From Cornus controversa (lineage: Eukaryota; Streptophyta; Magnoliopsida; Cornales; Cornaceae): a DNA stretch of 64,000 nucleotides. A program made the translations under genes and the position numbers. Each line of letters opens with the position of its first letter. The stretch's first letter is position 1. The DNA is taken from NCBI GenBank assembly GCA_026545225.1, contig CM048847.1, forward strand, positions 13,945,835 to 14,009,834, in the 5' to 3' direction. Positions 50,038 through 63,281 of the stretch are shown here, piece by piece. The notes beneath the pieces are model-generated. The model was not told where the DNA came from. It ran no database searches and saw only the letters and a program-made list of their open reading frames with translations.

Positions 50038-51507
50038 ATGGTTGGTAGCTTACAAATTGTTTCCTTCAGATGTCCAAACGGTCGAATTTGGAACAAAGCA
50101 CCATACGATTGTGATGAAGATCGGATTGACATGTTCGTCACTTCTTTTGGATGCTTTGATGGTCTAATTTGGAAAAAAGAAACTTACGATTCTGATTATG
50201 GCACGACTTCTCAAGGAATGGGTTTTTGAATCAGAACAACTCAAACAAAACTTGTTTAAAATCCTCGATAGCTTGGGAATTGTTTCTTTTACTTGTCCAG
50301 ATGGTTGAAGTTGGCATAGAGCACCATACGGTTGTGATCATTCATGGGTGCAGCATGGAATTACTCTTTTCGATTCAGGACGTCCTGACGGTTGAATTTG
50401 GCATAAAGCAACGTATAATTCTAGGTATGGCACGATTTCACGTGGATTGGACTTTTCGAATCAGGACAGGTCAAACCAAACAAGTTCAAAACCGTTGTTG
50501 TCATTCTCTATTCTTCTAGACATCCAGATGGTCAATTCTAGGACAAAGCACCATACGGTTGTGGTCATGCCTGGTTATTGCAAGCAATAGTTCTTTCGAC
50601 TCAGAACAACTCAAACAAACATGGATGAAGATCGGATCGACATGCTCGTCGTTTCTTTGGGACCCTTTGATGGTTTCATTCAGAAAAAAGTAGCGTACGA
50701 TTAATATTATGGCAAGACTTCGCTTGGAATGTGGTTTTCTAATCAAAACAACTCAAATGAAACAAGTTTAAAATGGTTGGTAGCTTACAAATTGTTTCCT
50801 TCAGATGTCCAAACGGTCGAATTTGGAACAAAGCACCATACGATTGTGATGAAGATCGGATTGACATGTTCGTCACTTCTTTTGGATGCTTTGATGGTCT
50901 AATTTGGAAAAAAGAAACTTACGATTCTGATTATGGCACGACTTCTCAAGGAATGGGTTTTTGAATCAGAACAACTCAAACAAAACTTGTTTAAAATCCT
51001 CGATAGCTTGGGAATTGTTTCTTTTACTTGTCCAGATGGTTGAAGTTGGCATAGAGCACCATACGGTTGTGATCATTCATGGGTGCAGCATGGAATTACT
51101 CTTTTCGATTCAGGACGTCCTGACGGTTGAATTTGGCATAAAGCAACGTATAATTCTAGGTATGGCACGATTTCACGTGGATTGGACTTTTCGAATCAGG
51201 ACAAGTCAAACGAAACAAGTTCGAAACCGTTGTTGTCATTCTCTATTTTTCTGGACATCCAGATGGTCAATTCTAGCACAAAGCGCCATACGGTTGTCGT
51301 CATGCCTGATTATTGCAAGCAATAGTTCTTTCGACTCAGAACAACTCAAACAAACATGGATGAAGATCGGATCGACATGCTCGTCGTTTCTTTGGGACGC
51401 TTTGATGGTTTCATTTAGAAAAAAGCAGCGTACGATTACTATTATGGCACGACTTCTCTTGGAATGTGGTTTTCTAATCATAACAACTCAAATGAAACAA
51501 GTTTAAA

Positions 51508-52244
51508 ATGGTTGGTAGCTTGCAAATTGTTTCCTTTAGATGTCGAAACGGTCGAATTTGGAACAAAGCACCATACGGTTGTGATGAAGATCGGATTGAC
51601 AGGTTCGTCACTTCTTTTGGATGCTTTGATGGTCTAATTTGGAAAAAAGAAACTTACGATTCTGATTATGACACAACTTCTCAAGCAATGGGGTTTTTGA
51701 ATCAGAACAACTGAAACTAAACTTGTTTAAAATCATCGATAGCTTGGGAATTGTTTCTTTTACTTGTCCAGATGGTTGAATTTGGCATAGAGCACCATAC
51801 GGTTGTGATCATTCATGAGTGCAGCAAGGAATTACTCTTTTCGATTCAGGACGTCCTCACGGTCGAATTAGGCAGAAAGCAACGTATAATTCTATGTATG
51901 GCACGATTTCACGTGGATTGGACTTTTCGAATCAGGACAGGTCAAACGAAACAAGTTCAAAACCGTTGTTGTCATTCTCTATTCTTCTAGACATCCAGAT
52001 GGTCAATTCTAGCACAAAGCGCCATACGGTTGTGGTCATGCCTGGTTATTGCAAGGAATTGTTCTTTTTGACTCAGAACAACTCAAACAAACATGGATGA
52101 AGATCGGATCGACATGCTCGTCGTTTCTTTGGGACCCTTTGATGGTTTCATTTAGAAAAAAGTAGCGTACGATTAATATTATGGCAAGACTTCGCTTGGA
52201 ATGTGATTTTCTAATCAAAACAACTCAAATGAAACAAGTTTAAA
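51508..52244 (+). repeat. A* monomer with acquired C marker
   Basis: A monomer with ggcagaaagc and gtgattttc as in the other A* copies. It alone among them has gaatttggc (T at 51781) and the XbaI-containing cttctagac, while keeping the A bases agcacaaagcgcc only 30 bp downstream. The isolated tctaga looks like a very short conversion tract from C. Confidence 0.8.
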
Positions 52245-52978
52245 ATGGTTGGTAGCTTACAAATTGTTTCCTTCAGATGTCCAAACGGTCGAATTTGGAA
52301 CAAAGCACCATACGATTGTGATGAAGATCGGATTGACATGTTCGTCACTTCTTTTGGATGCTTTGATGGTCTAATTTGGAAAAAGAAACTTACGATTCTG
52401 ATTATGGCACGACTTCTCAAGGAATGGGTTTTTGAATCAGAACAACTCAAACAAAACTTGTTTAAAATCCTCGATAGCTTGGGAATTGTTTCTTTTACTT
52501 GTCCAGATGGTTGAAGTTGGCATAGAGCACCATACGGTTGTGATCATTCATGGGTGCAGCATGGAATTACTCTTTTCGATTTAGGACGTCCTGACGGTTG
52601 AATTTGGCATAAAGCAACGTATAATTCTAGGTATGGCACGATTTCACGTGGATTGGACTTTTCGAATCAGGACAGGTCAAACCAAACAAGTTCAAAACCG
52701 TTGTTGTCATTCTCTATTCTTCTAGACATCCAGATGGTCAATTCTAGGACAAAGCACCATACGGTTGTGGTCATGCCTGGTTATTGCAAGCAATAGTTCT
52801 TTCGACTCAGAACAACTCAAACAAACATGGATGAAGATCGGATCGACATGCTCGTCGTTTCTTTGGGACCCTTTGATGGTTTCATTTAGAAAAAAGTAGC
52901 GTACGATTAATATTATGGCAAGACTTCGCTTGGAATGTGGTTTTCTAATCAAAACAACTCAAATGAAACAAGTTTAAA
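52245..52978 (+). repeat. C monomer with 1-bp loss (734 bp)
   Basis: Type C copy in which the A6 tract after aatttgg is one A shorter (near 52380), making it the shortest undeleted monomer in the window. A second change, T at 52582, breaks the 14-bp palindrome. Confidence 0.85.
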
Positions 52979-55900
52979 ATGGTTGGTAGCTTACAAATTG
53001 TTTCCTTCAGATGTCCAAACGGTCGAATTTGGAACAAAGCACCATACGATTGTGATGAAGATCGGATTGACATGTTCGTCACTTCTTTTGGATGCTTTGA
53101 TGGCCTAATTTGGAAAAAAGAAACTTACGATTCTGATTATGGCACGACTTCTCAAGGAATGGGTTTTTGAATCAGAACAACTCAAACAAAACTTGTTTAA
53201 AATCCTCGATAGCTTGGGAATTGTTTCTTTTACTTGTCCAGATGGTTGAAGTTGGCATAGAGCACCATACGGTTGTGATCATTCATGAGTGCAGCAAGGA
53301 ATTACTCTTTTCGATTCAGGACGTCCTGACGGTCGAATTAGGCAGAAAGCAACGTATAATTCTATGTATGGCACGATTTCACGTGGATTGGACTTTTCGA
53401 ATCAGGACAGGTCAAACGAAACAAGTTCAAAACCGTTATTGTCATTCTCTATTCTTCTGGACATCCAGATGGTCAATTCTAGCACAAAGAGGCCATACGG
53501 TTGTGGTCATGCCTGGTTATTGCAAGGAATTGTTCTTTTTGACTCAGAACAACTCAAACAAACATGGATGAAGATCGGATCGACATGCTCGTCGTTTCTT
53601 TGGGACGCTTTGATGGTTTCATTTAGAAAAAAGCAGCGTACGATTACTATTATGGCACGACTTCTCTTGGAATGTGGTTTTCTAATCATAACAACTCAAA
53701 TGAAACAAGTTTAAAATGGTTGGTAGCTTGCAAATTGTTTCCTTTAGATGTCGAAACGGTCGAATTTGGAACAAAGCACCATACGGTTGTGATGAAGATC
53801 GGATTGACAGGTTCGTCACTTCTTTTGGATGCTTTGATGGTCTAATTTGGAAAAAAGAAACTTACGATTCTGATTATGACACAACTTCTCAAGCAATGGG
53901 GTTTTTGAATCAGAACAACTGAAACTAAACTTGTTTAAAATCATCGATAGCTTGGGAATTGTTTCTTTTACTTGTCCAGATGGTTGAAGTTGGCATAGAG
54001 CACCATACGGTTGTGATCATTCATGGGTGCAGCATGGAATTACTCTTTTCGATTCAGGACGTCCTGACGGTTGAATTTGGCATAAAGCAACGTATAATTC
54101 TAGGTATGGCACGATTTCACGTGGATTGGACTTTTCGAATCAGGACAGGTCAAACGAAACAAGTTCAAAACCGTTGTTGTCATTCTCTATTCTTCTAGAC
54201 ATCCAGATGGTCAATTCTAGGACAAAGCACCATACGGTTGTGGTCATGCCTGGTTATTGCAAGCAATAGTTCTTTCGACTCAGAACAACTCAAACAAACA
54301 TGGATGAAGATCGGATCGACATGCTCGTCGTTTCTTTGGGACCCTTTGATGGTTTCATTTAGAAAAAAGTAGCGTACGATTAATATTATGGCAAGACTTC
54401 GCTTGGAATGTGGTTTTCTAATCAAAACAACTCAAATGAAACAAGTTTAAAATGGTTGGTAGCTTACAAATTGTTTCCTTCAGATGTCCAAACGGTCGAA
54501 TTTGGAACAAAGCACCATACGATTGTGATGAAGATCGGATTGACATGTTCGTCACTTCTTTTGGATGCTTTGATGGCCTAATTTGGAAAAAAGAAACTTA
54601 CGATTCTGATTATGGCACGACTTCTCAAGGAATGGGTTTTTGAATCAGAACAACTCAAACAAAACTTGTTTAAAATCCTCGATAGCTTGGGAATTGTTTC
54701 TTTTACTTGTCCAGATGGTTGAAGTTGGCATAGAGCACCATACGGTTGTGATCATTCATGAGTGCAGCAAGGAATTACTCTTTTCGATTCAGGACGTCCT
54801 GACGGTCGAATTAGGCAGAAAGCAACGTATAATTCTATGTATGGCACGATTTCACGTGGATTGGACTTTTCGAATCAGGACAGGTCAAACGAAACAAGTT
54901 CAAAACCGTTGTTGTCATTCTCTATTCTTCTGGACATCCAGATGGTCAATTCTAGCACAAAGAGGCCATACGGTTGTGGTCATGCCTGGTTATTGCAAGG
55001 AATTGTTCTTTTTGACTCAGAACAACTCAAACAAACATGGATGAAGATCGGATCGACATGCTCGTCGTTTCTTTGGGACCCTTTGATGGTTTCATTTAGA
55101 AAAAAGTAGCGTACGATTAATATTATGGCAAGACTTCGCTTGGAATGTGGTTTTCTAATCAAAACAACTCAAATGAAACAAGTTTAAAATGGTTGGTAGC
55201 TTACAAATTGTTTCCTTCAGATGTCCAAACGGTCGAATTTGGAACAAAGCACCATACGATTGTGATGAAGATCGGATTGACATGTTCGTCACTTCTTTTG
55301 GATGCTTTGATGGTCTAATTTGGAAAAAAGAAACTTACGATTCTGATTATGGCACGACTTCTCAAGGAATGGGTTTTTGAATCAGAACAACTCAAACAAA
55401 ACTTGTTTAAAATCCTCGATAGCTTGGGAATTGTTTCTTTTACTTGTCCAGATGGTTGAAGTTGGCATAGAGCACCATACGGTTGTGATCATTCATGGGT
55501 GCAGCATGGAATTACTCTTTTCGATTCAGGACGTCCTGACGGTTGAATTTGGCATAAAGCAACGTATAATTCTAGGTATGGCACGATTTCACGTGGATTG
55601 GACTTTTCGAATCAGGACAGGTCAAACCAAACAAGTTCAAAACCGTTGTTGTCATTCTCTATTCTTCTAGACATCCAGATGGTCAATTCTAGGACAAAGC
55701 ACCATACGGTTGTGGTCATGCCTGGTTATTGCAAGCAATAGTTCTTTCGACTCAGAACAACTCAAACAAACATGGATGAAGATCGGATCGACATGCTCGT
55801 CGTTTCTTTGGGACCCTTTGATGGTTTCATTCAGAAAAAAGTAGCGTACGATTAATATTATGGCAAGACTTCGCTTGGAATGTGGTTTTCTAATCAAAAC

Positions 55901-56658
55901 AACTCAAATGAAACAAGTTTAAAATGGTTGGTAGCTTACAAATTGTTTCCTTCAGATGTCCAAACGGTCGAATTTGGAACAAAGCACCATACGATTGTGA
56001 TGAAGATCGGATTGACATGTTCGTCACTTCTTTTGGATGCTTTGATGGTCTAATTTGGAAAAAAGAAACTTACGATTCTGATTATGGCACGACTTCTCAA
56101 GGAATGGGTTTTTGAATCAGAACAACTCAAACAAAACTTGTTTAAAATCCTCGATAGCTTGGGAATTGTTTCTTTTACTTGTCCAGATGGTTGAAGTTGG
56201 CATAGAGCACCATACGGTTGTGATCATTCATGGGTGCAGCATGGAATTACTCTTTTCGATTCAGGACGTCCTGACGGTTGAATTTGGCATAAAGCAACGT
56301 ATAATTCTAGGTATGGCACGATTTCACGTGGATTGGACTTTTCGAATCAGGACAAGTCAAACGAAACAAGTTCGAAACCGTTGTTGTCATTCTCTATTTT
56401 TCTGGACATCCAGATGGTCAATTCTAGCACAAAGCGCCATACGGTTGTCGTCATGCCTGATTATTGCAAGCAATAGTTCTTTCGACTCAGAACAACTCAA
56501 ACAGACATGGATGAAGATCGGATCGACATGCTCGTCGTTTCTTTGGGACGCTTTGATGGTTTCATTTAGAAAAAAGCAGCGTACAATTACTATTATGGCA
56601 CGACTTCTCTTGGAATGTGGTTTTCTAATCATAACAACTCAAATGAAACAAGTTTAAA

Positions 56659-57394
56659 ATGGTTGGTAGCTTGCAAATTGTTTCCTTTAGATGTCGAAAC
56701 GGTCGAATTTGGAACAAAGCACCATACGGTTGTGATGAAGATCGGATTGACATGTTCGTCACTTCTTTTGGATGCTTTGATGGTCTAATTTGGAAAAAAG
56801 AAACTTACGATTCTGATTATGGCACGACTTCTCAAGGAATGGGTTTTTGAATCAGAACAACTCAAACAAAACTTGTTTAAAATCCTCGATAGCTTGGGAA
56901 TTGTTTCTTTTACTTGTCCAGATGGTTGAAGTTGGCATAGAGCACCATACGGTTGTGATCATTCATGGGTGCAGCATGGAATTACTCTTTTCGATTCAGG
57001 ACGTCCTCACGGTCGAATTAGGCATAAAGCAACGTATAATTCTATGTATGGCACGATTTCACGTGGATTGGACTTTTCGAATCAGGACAGGTCAAACGAA
57101 ACAAGTTCAAAACCGTTGTTGTCATTCTCTATTCTTCTGGACATCCAGATGGTCAATTCTAGCACAAAGCGCCATACGGTTGTGGTCATGCCTGGTTATT
57201 GCAAGGAATTGTTCTTTTTGACTCAGAACAACTCAAACAAACATGGATGAAGATCGGATCGACATGCTCGTCGTTTCTTTGGGACCCTTTGATGGTTTCA
57301 TTTAGAAAAAAGTAGCGTACGATTAATATTATGGCAAAACTTCGCTTGGAATGTGATTTTCTAATCAAAACAACTCAAATGAAACAAGTTTAAA
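56659..57394 (+). repeat. Type F mosaic monomer, A-B-A (736 bp)
   Basis: A for the first ~85 bp (gcttgcaaatt, ttagatgtcg, catacggttg), B from gacatgttcg to gggtgcagcatgg, then A from ctcacggtcgaattagg to the end, with gtgattttc as in A* and private ggcaaaactt (57338). The two switch points make it a double recombinant. Its copy is at 60338. Confidence 0.85.
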
Positions 57395-58130
57395 ATGGTT
57401 GGTAGCTTACAAATTGTTTCCTTCAGATGTCCAAACGGTCGAATTTGGAACAAAGCACCATACGATTGTGATGAAGATCGGATTGACATGTTCGTCACTT
57501 CTTTTGGATGCTTTGATGGTCTAATTTGGAAAAAAGAAACTTACGATTCTGATTATGGCACGACTTCTCAAGGAATGGGTTTTTGAATCAGAACAACTCA
57601 AACAAAACTTGTTTAAAATCCTCGATAGCTTGGGAATTGTTTCTTTTACTTGTCCAGATGGTTGAAGTTGGCATAGAGCACCATACGGTTGTGATCATTC
57701 ATGGGTGCAGCATGGAATTACTCTTTTCGATTCAGGACGTCCTGACGGTTGAATTTGGCATAAAGCAACGTATAATTCTAGGTATGGCACGATTTCACGT
57801 GGATTGGACTTTTCGAATCAGGACAGGTCAAACCAAACAAGTTCAAAACCGTTGTTGTCATTCTCTATTCTTCTAGACATCCAGATGGTCAATTCTAGGA
57901 CAAAGCACCATACGGTTGTGGTCATGCCTGGTTATTGCAAGGAATTGTTCTTTTCGACTCATAACAACTCAAACAAACATGGATGAAGATCGGATCGACA
58001 TGCTCGTCGTTTCTTTGGGACGCTTTGATGGTTTCATTTAGAAAAAAGCAGCGTACGATTACTATTATGGCACGACTTCTCTTGGAATGTGGTTTTCTAA
58101 TCATAACAACTCAAATGAAACAAGTTTAAA
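57395..58130 (+). repeat. Type G mosaic monomer, C with B tail (736 bp)
   Basis: C up to ctaggacaaagcacc, then an A-like gcaaggaattg followed by ctttt and a B-like cgac, private gactcataac, and a B tail (gacgcttt, gcagcg, aatcataac). Its copy is at 61074. Confidence 0.83.
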
Positions 58131-59602
58131 ATGGTTGGTAGCTTGCAAATTGTTTCCTTTAGATGTCGAAACGGTCGAATTTGGAACAAAGCACCATACG
58201 GTTGTGATGAAGATCGGATTGACAGGTTCGTCACTTCTTTTGGATGCTTTGATGGTCTAATTTGGAAAAAAGAAACTTACGATTCTGATTATGACACAAC
58301 TTCTCAAGCAATGGGGTTTTTGAATCAGAACAACTAAAACTAAACTTGTTTAAAATCATCGATAGCTTGGGAATTGTTTCTTTTACTTGTCCAGATGGTT
58401 GAAGTTGGCATAGAGCACCATACGGTTGTGATCATTCATGAGTGCAGCAAGGAATTACTCTTTTCGATTCAGGACGTCCTCACGGTCGAATTAGGCATAA
58501 AGCAACGTATAATTCTATGTATGGCACGATTTCACGTGGATTGGACTTTTCGAATCAGGACAGGTCAAACGAAACAAGTTCAAAACCGTTGTTGTCATTC
58601 TCTATTCTTCTGGACATCCAGATGGTCAATTCTAGCACAAAGCGCCATACGGTTGTGGTCATGCCTGGTTATTGCAAGGAATTGTTCTTTTTGACTCAGA
58701 ACAACTCAAACAAACATGGATGAAGATCGGATCGACATGCTCGTCGTTTCTTTGGGACCCTTTGATGGTTTCATTTAGAAAAAAGTAGCGTACGATTAAT
58801 ATTATGGCAAGACTTCGCTTGGAATGTGGTTTTCTAATCAAAACAACTCAAATGAAACAAGTTTAAAATGGTTGGTAGCTTACAAATTGTTTCCTTCAGA
58901 TGTCCAAACGGTCGAATTTGGAACAAAGCACCATACGATTGTGATGAAGATCGGATTGACATGTTCGTCACTTCTTTTGGATGCTTTGATGGTCTAATTT
59001 GGAAAAAAGAAACTTACGATTCTGATTATGGCACGACTTCTCAAGGAATGGGTTTTTGAATCAGAACAACTCAAACAAAACTTGTTTAAAATCCTCGATA
59101 GCTTGGGAATTGTTTCTTTTACTTGTCCAGATGGTTGAAGTTGGCATAGAGCACCATACGGTTGTGATCATTCATGGGTGCAGCATGGAATTACTCTTTT
59201 CGATTCAGGACGTCCTGACGGTTGAATTTGGCATAAAGCAACGTATAATTCTAGGTATGGCACGATTTCACGTGGATTGGACTTTTCGAATCAGGACAGG
59301 TCAAACGAAACAAGTTCAAAACCGTTGTTGTCATTCTCTATTCTTCTAGACATCCAGATGGTCAATTCTAGGACAAAGCACCATACGGTTGTGGTCATGC
59401 CTGGTTATTGCAAGCAATAGTTCTTTCGACTCAGAACAACTCAAACAAACATGGATGAAGATCGGATCGACATGCTCGTCGTTTCTTTGGGACCCTTTGA
59501 TGGTTTCATTCAGAAAAAAGTAGCGTACGATTAATATTATGGCAAGACTTCGCTTGGAATGTGGTTTTCTAATCAAAACAACTCAAATGAAACAAGTTTA
59601 AA

Positions 59603-62600
59603 ATGGTTGGTAGCTTACAAATTGTTTCCTTCAGATGTCCAAACGGTCGAATTTGGAACAAAGCACCATACGATTGTGATGAAGATCGGATTGACATGTT
59701 CGTCACTTCTTTTGGATGCTTTGATGGTCTAATTTGGAAAAAAGAAACTTACGATTCTGATTATGGCACGACTTCTCAAGGAATGGGTTTTTGAATCAGA
59801 ACAACTCAAACAAAACTTGTTTAAAATCCTCGATAGCTTGGGAATTGTTTCTTTTACTTGTCCAGATGGTTGAAGTTGGCATAGAGCACCATACGGTTGT
59901 GATCATTCATGGGTGCAGCATGGAATTACTCTTTTCGATTCAGGACGTCCTGACGGTTGAATTTGGCATAAAGCAACGTATAATTCTAGGTATGGCACGA
60001 TTTCACGTGGATTGGACTTTTCGAATCAGGACAAGTCAAACGAAACAAGTTCGAAACCGTTGTTGTCATTCTCTATTTTTCTGGACATCCAGATGGTCAA
60101 TTCTAGCACAAAGCGCCATACGGTTGTCGTCATGCCTGATTATTGCAAGCAATAGTTCTTTCGACTCAGAACAACTCAAACAGACATGGATGAAGATCGG
60201 ATCGACATGCTCGTCGTTTCTTTGGGACGCTTTGATGGTTTCATTTAGAAAAAAGCAGCGTACAATTACTATTATGGCACGACTTCTCTTGGAATGTGGT
60301 TTTCTAATCATAACAACTCAAATGAAACAAGTTTAAAATGGTTGGTAGCTTGCAAATTGTTTCCTTTAGATGTCGAAACGGTCGAATTTGGAACAAAGCA
60401 CCATACGGTTGTGATGAAGATCGGATTGACATGTTCGTCACTTCTTTTGGATGCTTTGATGGTCTAATTTGGAAAAAAGAAACTTACGATTCTGATTATG
60501 GCACGACTTCTCAAGGAATGGGTTTTTGAATCAGAACAACTCAAACAAAACTTGTTTAAAATCCTCGATAGCTTGGGAATTGTTTCTTTTACTTGTCCAG
60601 ATGGTTGAAGTTGGCATAGAGCACCATACGGTTGTGATCATTCATGGGTGCAGCATGGAATTACTCTTTTCGATTCAGGACGTCCTCACGGTCGAATTAG
60701 GCATAAAGCAACGTATAATTCTATGTATGGCACGATTTCACGTGGATTGGACTTTTCGAATCAGGACAGGTCAAACGAAACAAGTTCAAAACCGTTGTTG
60801 TCATTCTCTATTCTTCTGGACATCCAGATGGTCAATTCTAGCACAAAGCGCCATACGGTTGTGGTCATGCCTGGTTATTGCAAGGAATTGTTCTTTTTGA
60901 CTCAGAACAACTCAAACAAACATGGATGAAGATCGGATCGACATGCTCGTCGTTTCTTTGGGACCCTTTGATGGTTTCATTTAGAAAAAAGTAGCGTACG
61001 ATTAATATTATGGCAAAACTTCGCTTGGAATGTGATTTTCTAATCAAAACAACTCAAATGAAACAAGTTTAAAATGGTTGGTAGCTTACAAATTGTTTCC
61101 TTCAGATGTCCAAACGGTCGAATTTGGAACAAAGCACCATACGATTGTGATGAAGATCGGATTGACATGTTCGTCACTTCTTTTGGATGCTTTGATGGTC
61201 TAATTTGGAAAAAAGAAACTTACGATTCTGATTATGGCACGACTTCTCAAGGAATGGGTTTTTGAATCAGAACAACTCAAACAAAACTTGTTTAAAATCC
61301 TCGATAGCTTGGGAATTGTTTCTTTTACTTGTCCAGATGGTTGAAGTTGGCATAGAGCACCATACGGTTGTGATCATTCATGGGTGCAGCATGGAATTAC
61401 TCTTTTCGATTCAGGACGTCCTGACGGTTGAATTTGGCATAAAGCAACGTATAATTCTAGGTATGGCACGATTTCACGTGGATTGGACTTTTCGAATCAG
61501 GACAGGTCAAACCAAACAAGTTCAAAACCGTTGTTGTCATTCTCTATTCTTCTAGACATCCAGATGGTCAATTCTAGGACAAAGCACCATACGGTTGTGG
61601 TCATGCCTGGTTATTGCAAGGAATTGTTCTTTTCGACTCATAACAACTCAAACAAACATGGATGAAGATCGGATCGACATGCTCGTCGTTTCTTTGGGAC
61701 GCTTTGATGGTTTCATTTAGAAAAAAGCAGCGTACGATTACTATTATGGCACGACTTCTCTTGGAATGTGGTTTTCTAATCATAACAACTCAAATGAAAC
61801 AAGTTTAAAATGGTTGGTAGCTTGCAAATTGTTTCCTTTAGATGTCGAAACGGTCGAATTTGGAACAAAGCACCATACGGTTGTGATGAAGATCGGATTG
61901 ACAGGTTCGTCACTTCTTTTGGATGCTTTGATGGTCTAATTTGGAAAAAAGAAACTTACGATTCTGATTATGACACAACTTCTCAAGCAATGGGGTTTTT
62001 GAATCAGAACAACTAAAACTAAACTTGTTTAAAATCATCGATAGCTTGGGAATTGTTTCTTTTACTTGTCCAGATGGTTGAAGTTGGCATAGAGCACCAT
62101 ACGGTTGTGATCATTCATGAGTGCAGCAAGGAATTACTCTTTTCGATTCAGGACGTCCTCACGGTCGAATTAGGCATAAAGCAACGTATAATTCTATGTA
62201 TGGCACGATTTCACGTGGATTGGACTTTTCGAATCAGGACAGGTCAAACGAAACAAGTTCAAAACCGTTGTTGTCATTCTCTATTCTTCTGGACATCCAG
62301 ATGGTCAATTCTAGCACAAAGCGCCATACGGTTGTGGTCATGCCTGGTTATTGCAAGGAATTGTTCTTTTTGACTCAGAACAACTCAAACAAACATGGAT
62401 GAAGATCGGATCGACATGCTCGTCGTTTCTTTGGGACCCTTTGATGGTTTCATTTAGAAAAAAGTAGCGTACGATTAATATTATGGCAAGACTTCGCTTG
62501 GAATGTGGTTTTCTAATCAAAACAACTCAAATGAAACAAGTTTAAAATGGTTGGTAGCTTACAAATTGTTTCCTTCAGATGTCCAAACGGTCGAATTTGG

Positions 62601-63281
62601 AACAAAGCACCATACGATTGTGATGAAGATCGGATTGACATGTTCGTCACTTCTTTTGGATGCTTTGATGGTCTAATTTGGAAAAAAGAAACTTACGATT
62701 CTGATTATGGCACGACTTCTCAAGGAATGGGTTTTTGAATCAGAACAACTCAAACAAAACTTGTTTAAAATCCTCGATAGCTTGGGAATTGTTTCTTTTA
62801 CTTGTCCAGATGGTTGAAGTTGGCATAGAGCACCATACGGTTGTGATCATTCATGGGTGCAGCATGGAATTACTCTTTTCGATTCAGGACGTCCTGACGG
62901 TTGAATTTGGCATAAAGCAACGTATAATTCTAGGTATGGCACGATTTCACGTGGATTGGACTTTTCGAATCAGGACAGGTCAAACCAAACAAGTTCAAAA
63001 CCGTTGTTGTCATTCTCTATTCTTCTAGACATCCAGATGGTCAATTCTAGGACAAAGCACCATACGGTTGTGGTCATGCCTGGTTATTGCAAGCAATAGT
63101 TCTTTCGACTCAGAACAACTCAAACAAACATGGATGAAGATCGGATCGACATGCTCGTCGTTTCTTTGGGACCCTTTGATGGTTTCATTTAGAAAAAAGT
63201 AGCGTACGATTAATATTATGGCAAGACTTCGCTTGGAATGTGGTTTTCTAATCAAAACAACTCAAATGAAACAGGTTTAAA
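59603..63281 (+). repeat. Pentamer higher-order repeat, copy 2 (3679 bp)
   Basis: Monomers at 59603 (B), 60338 (F), 61074 (G), 61810 (A) and 62547 (C). I saw three differences from copy 1: 62986 (C instead of G at 59307), 63190 (T instead of C at 59511) and 63274 (G in acaggttt). This is about 99.9% identity, so the duplication is recent. Confidence 0.92.

Larger units (their letters stand above)
45621..50772 (+). repeat. Heptamer higher-order repeat, copy 1 (5152 bp)
   Basis: Seven monomers at 45621 (B'), 46356 (A*), 47093 (C), 47828 (D1), 48565 (E), 49301 (D2) and 50038 (C'). Each has its counterpart 5151-5152 bp later. The last monomer carries cattcagaaa (C at 50681), matched at 55832. 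Private to this copy are T at 47944 and A at 46922. Confidence 0.92.
50773..55923 (+). repeat. Heptamer higher-order repeat, copy 2 (5151 bp)
   Basis: Monomers at 50773 (B'), 51508 (A*), 52245 (C), 52979 (D1), 53716 (E), 54452 (D2) and 55189 (C'). I counted about seven differences from copy 1. T at 51781, a new tctaga at 51986-51991, one A lost from the A-run near 52380, T at 52582 and A at 53438 are private to this copy; 46922 and 47944 are private to copy 1. That is roughly 99.9% identity over 5.15 kb, far higher than between monomers inside the heptamer. Confidence 0.92.
55924..59602 (+). repeat. Pentamer higher-order repeat, copy 1 (3679 bp)
   Basis: Five monomers at 55924 (B), 56659 (F), 57395 (G), 58131 (A) and 58868 (C'). 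Markers that recur exactly 3679 bp later are gtacaatt (56585 and 60264), ggcaaaactt (57338 and 61017), gactcataac (57962 and 61641) and caactaaaac (58336 and 62015). The last monomer carries cattcagaaa (59511), shared with the last monomer of both heptamers. Confidence 0.92.
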
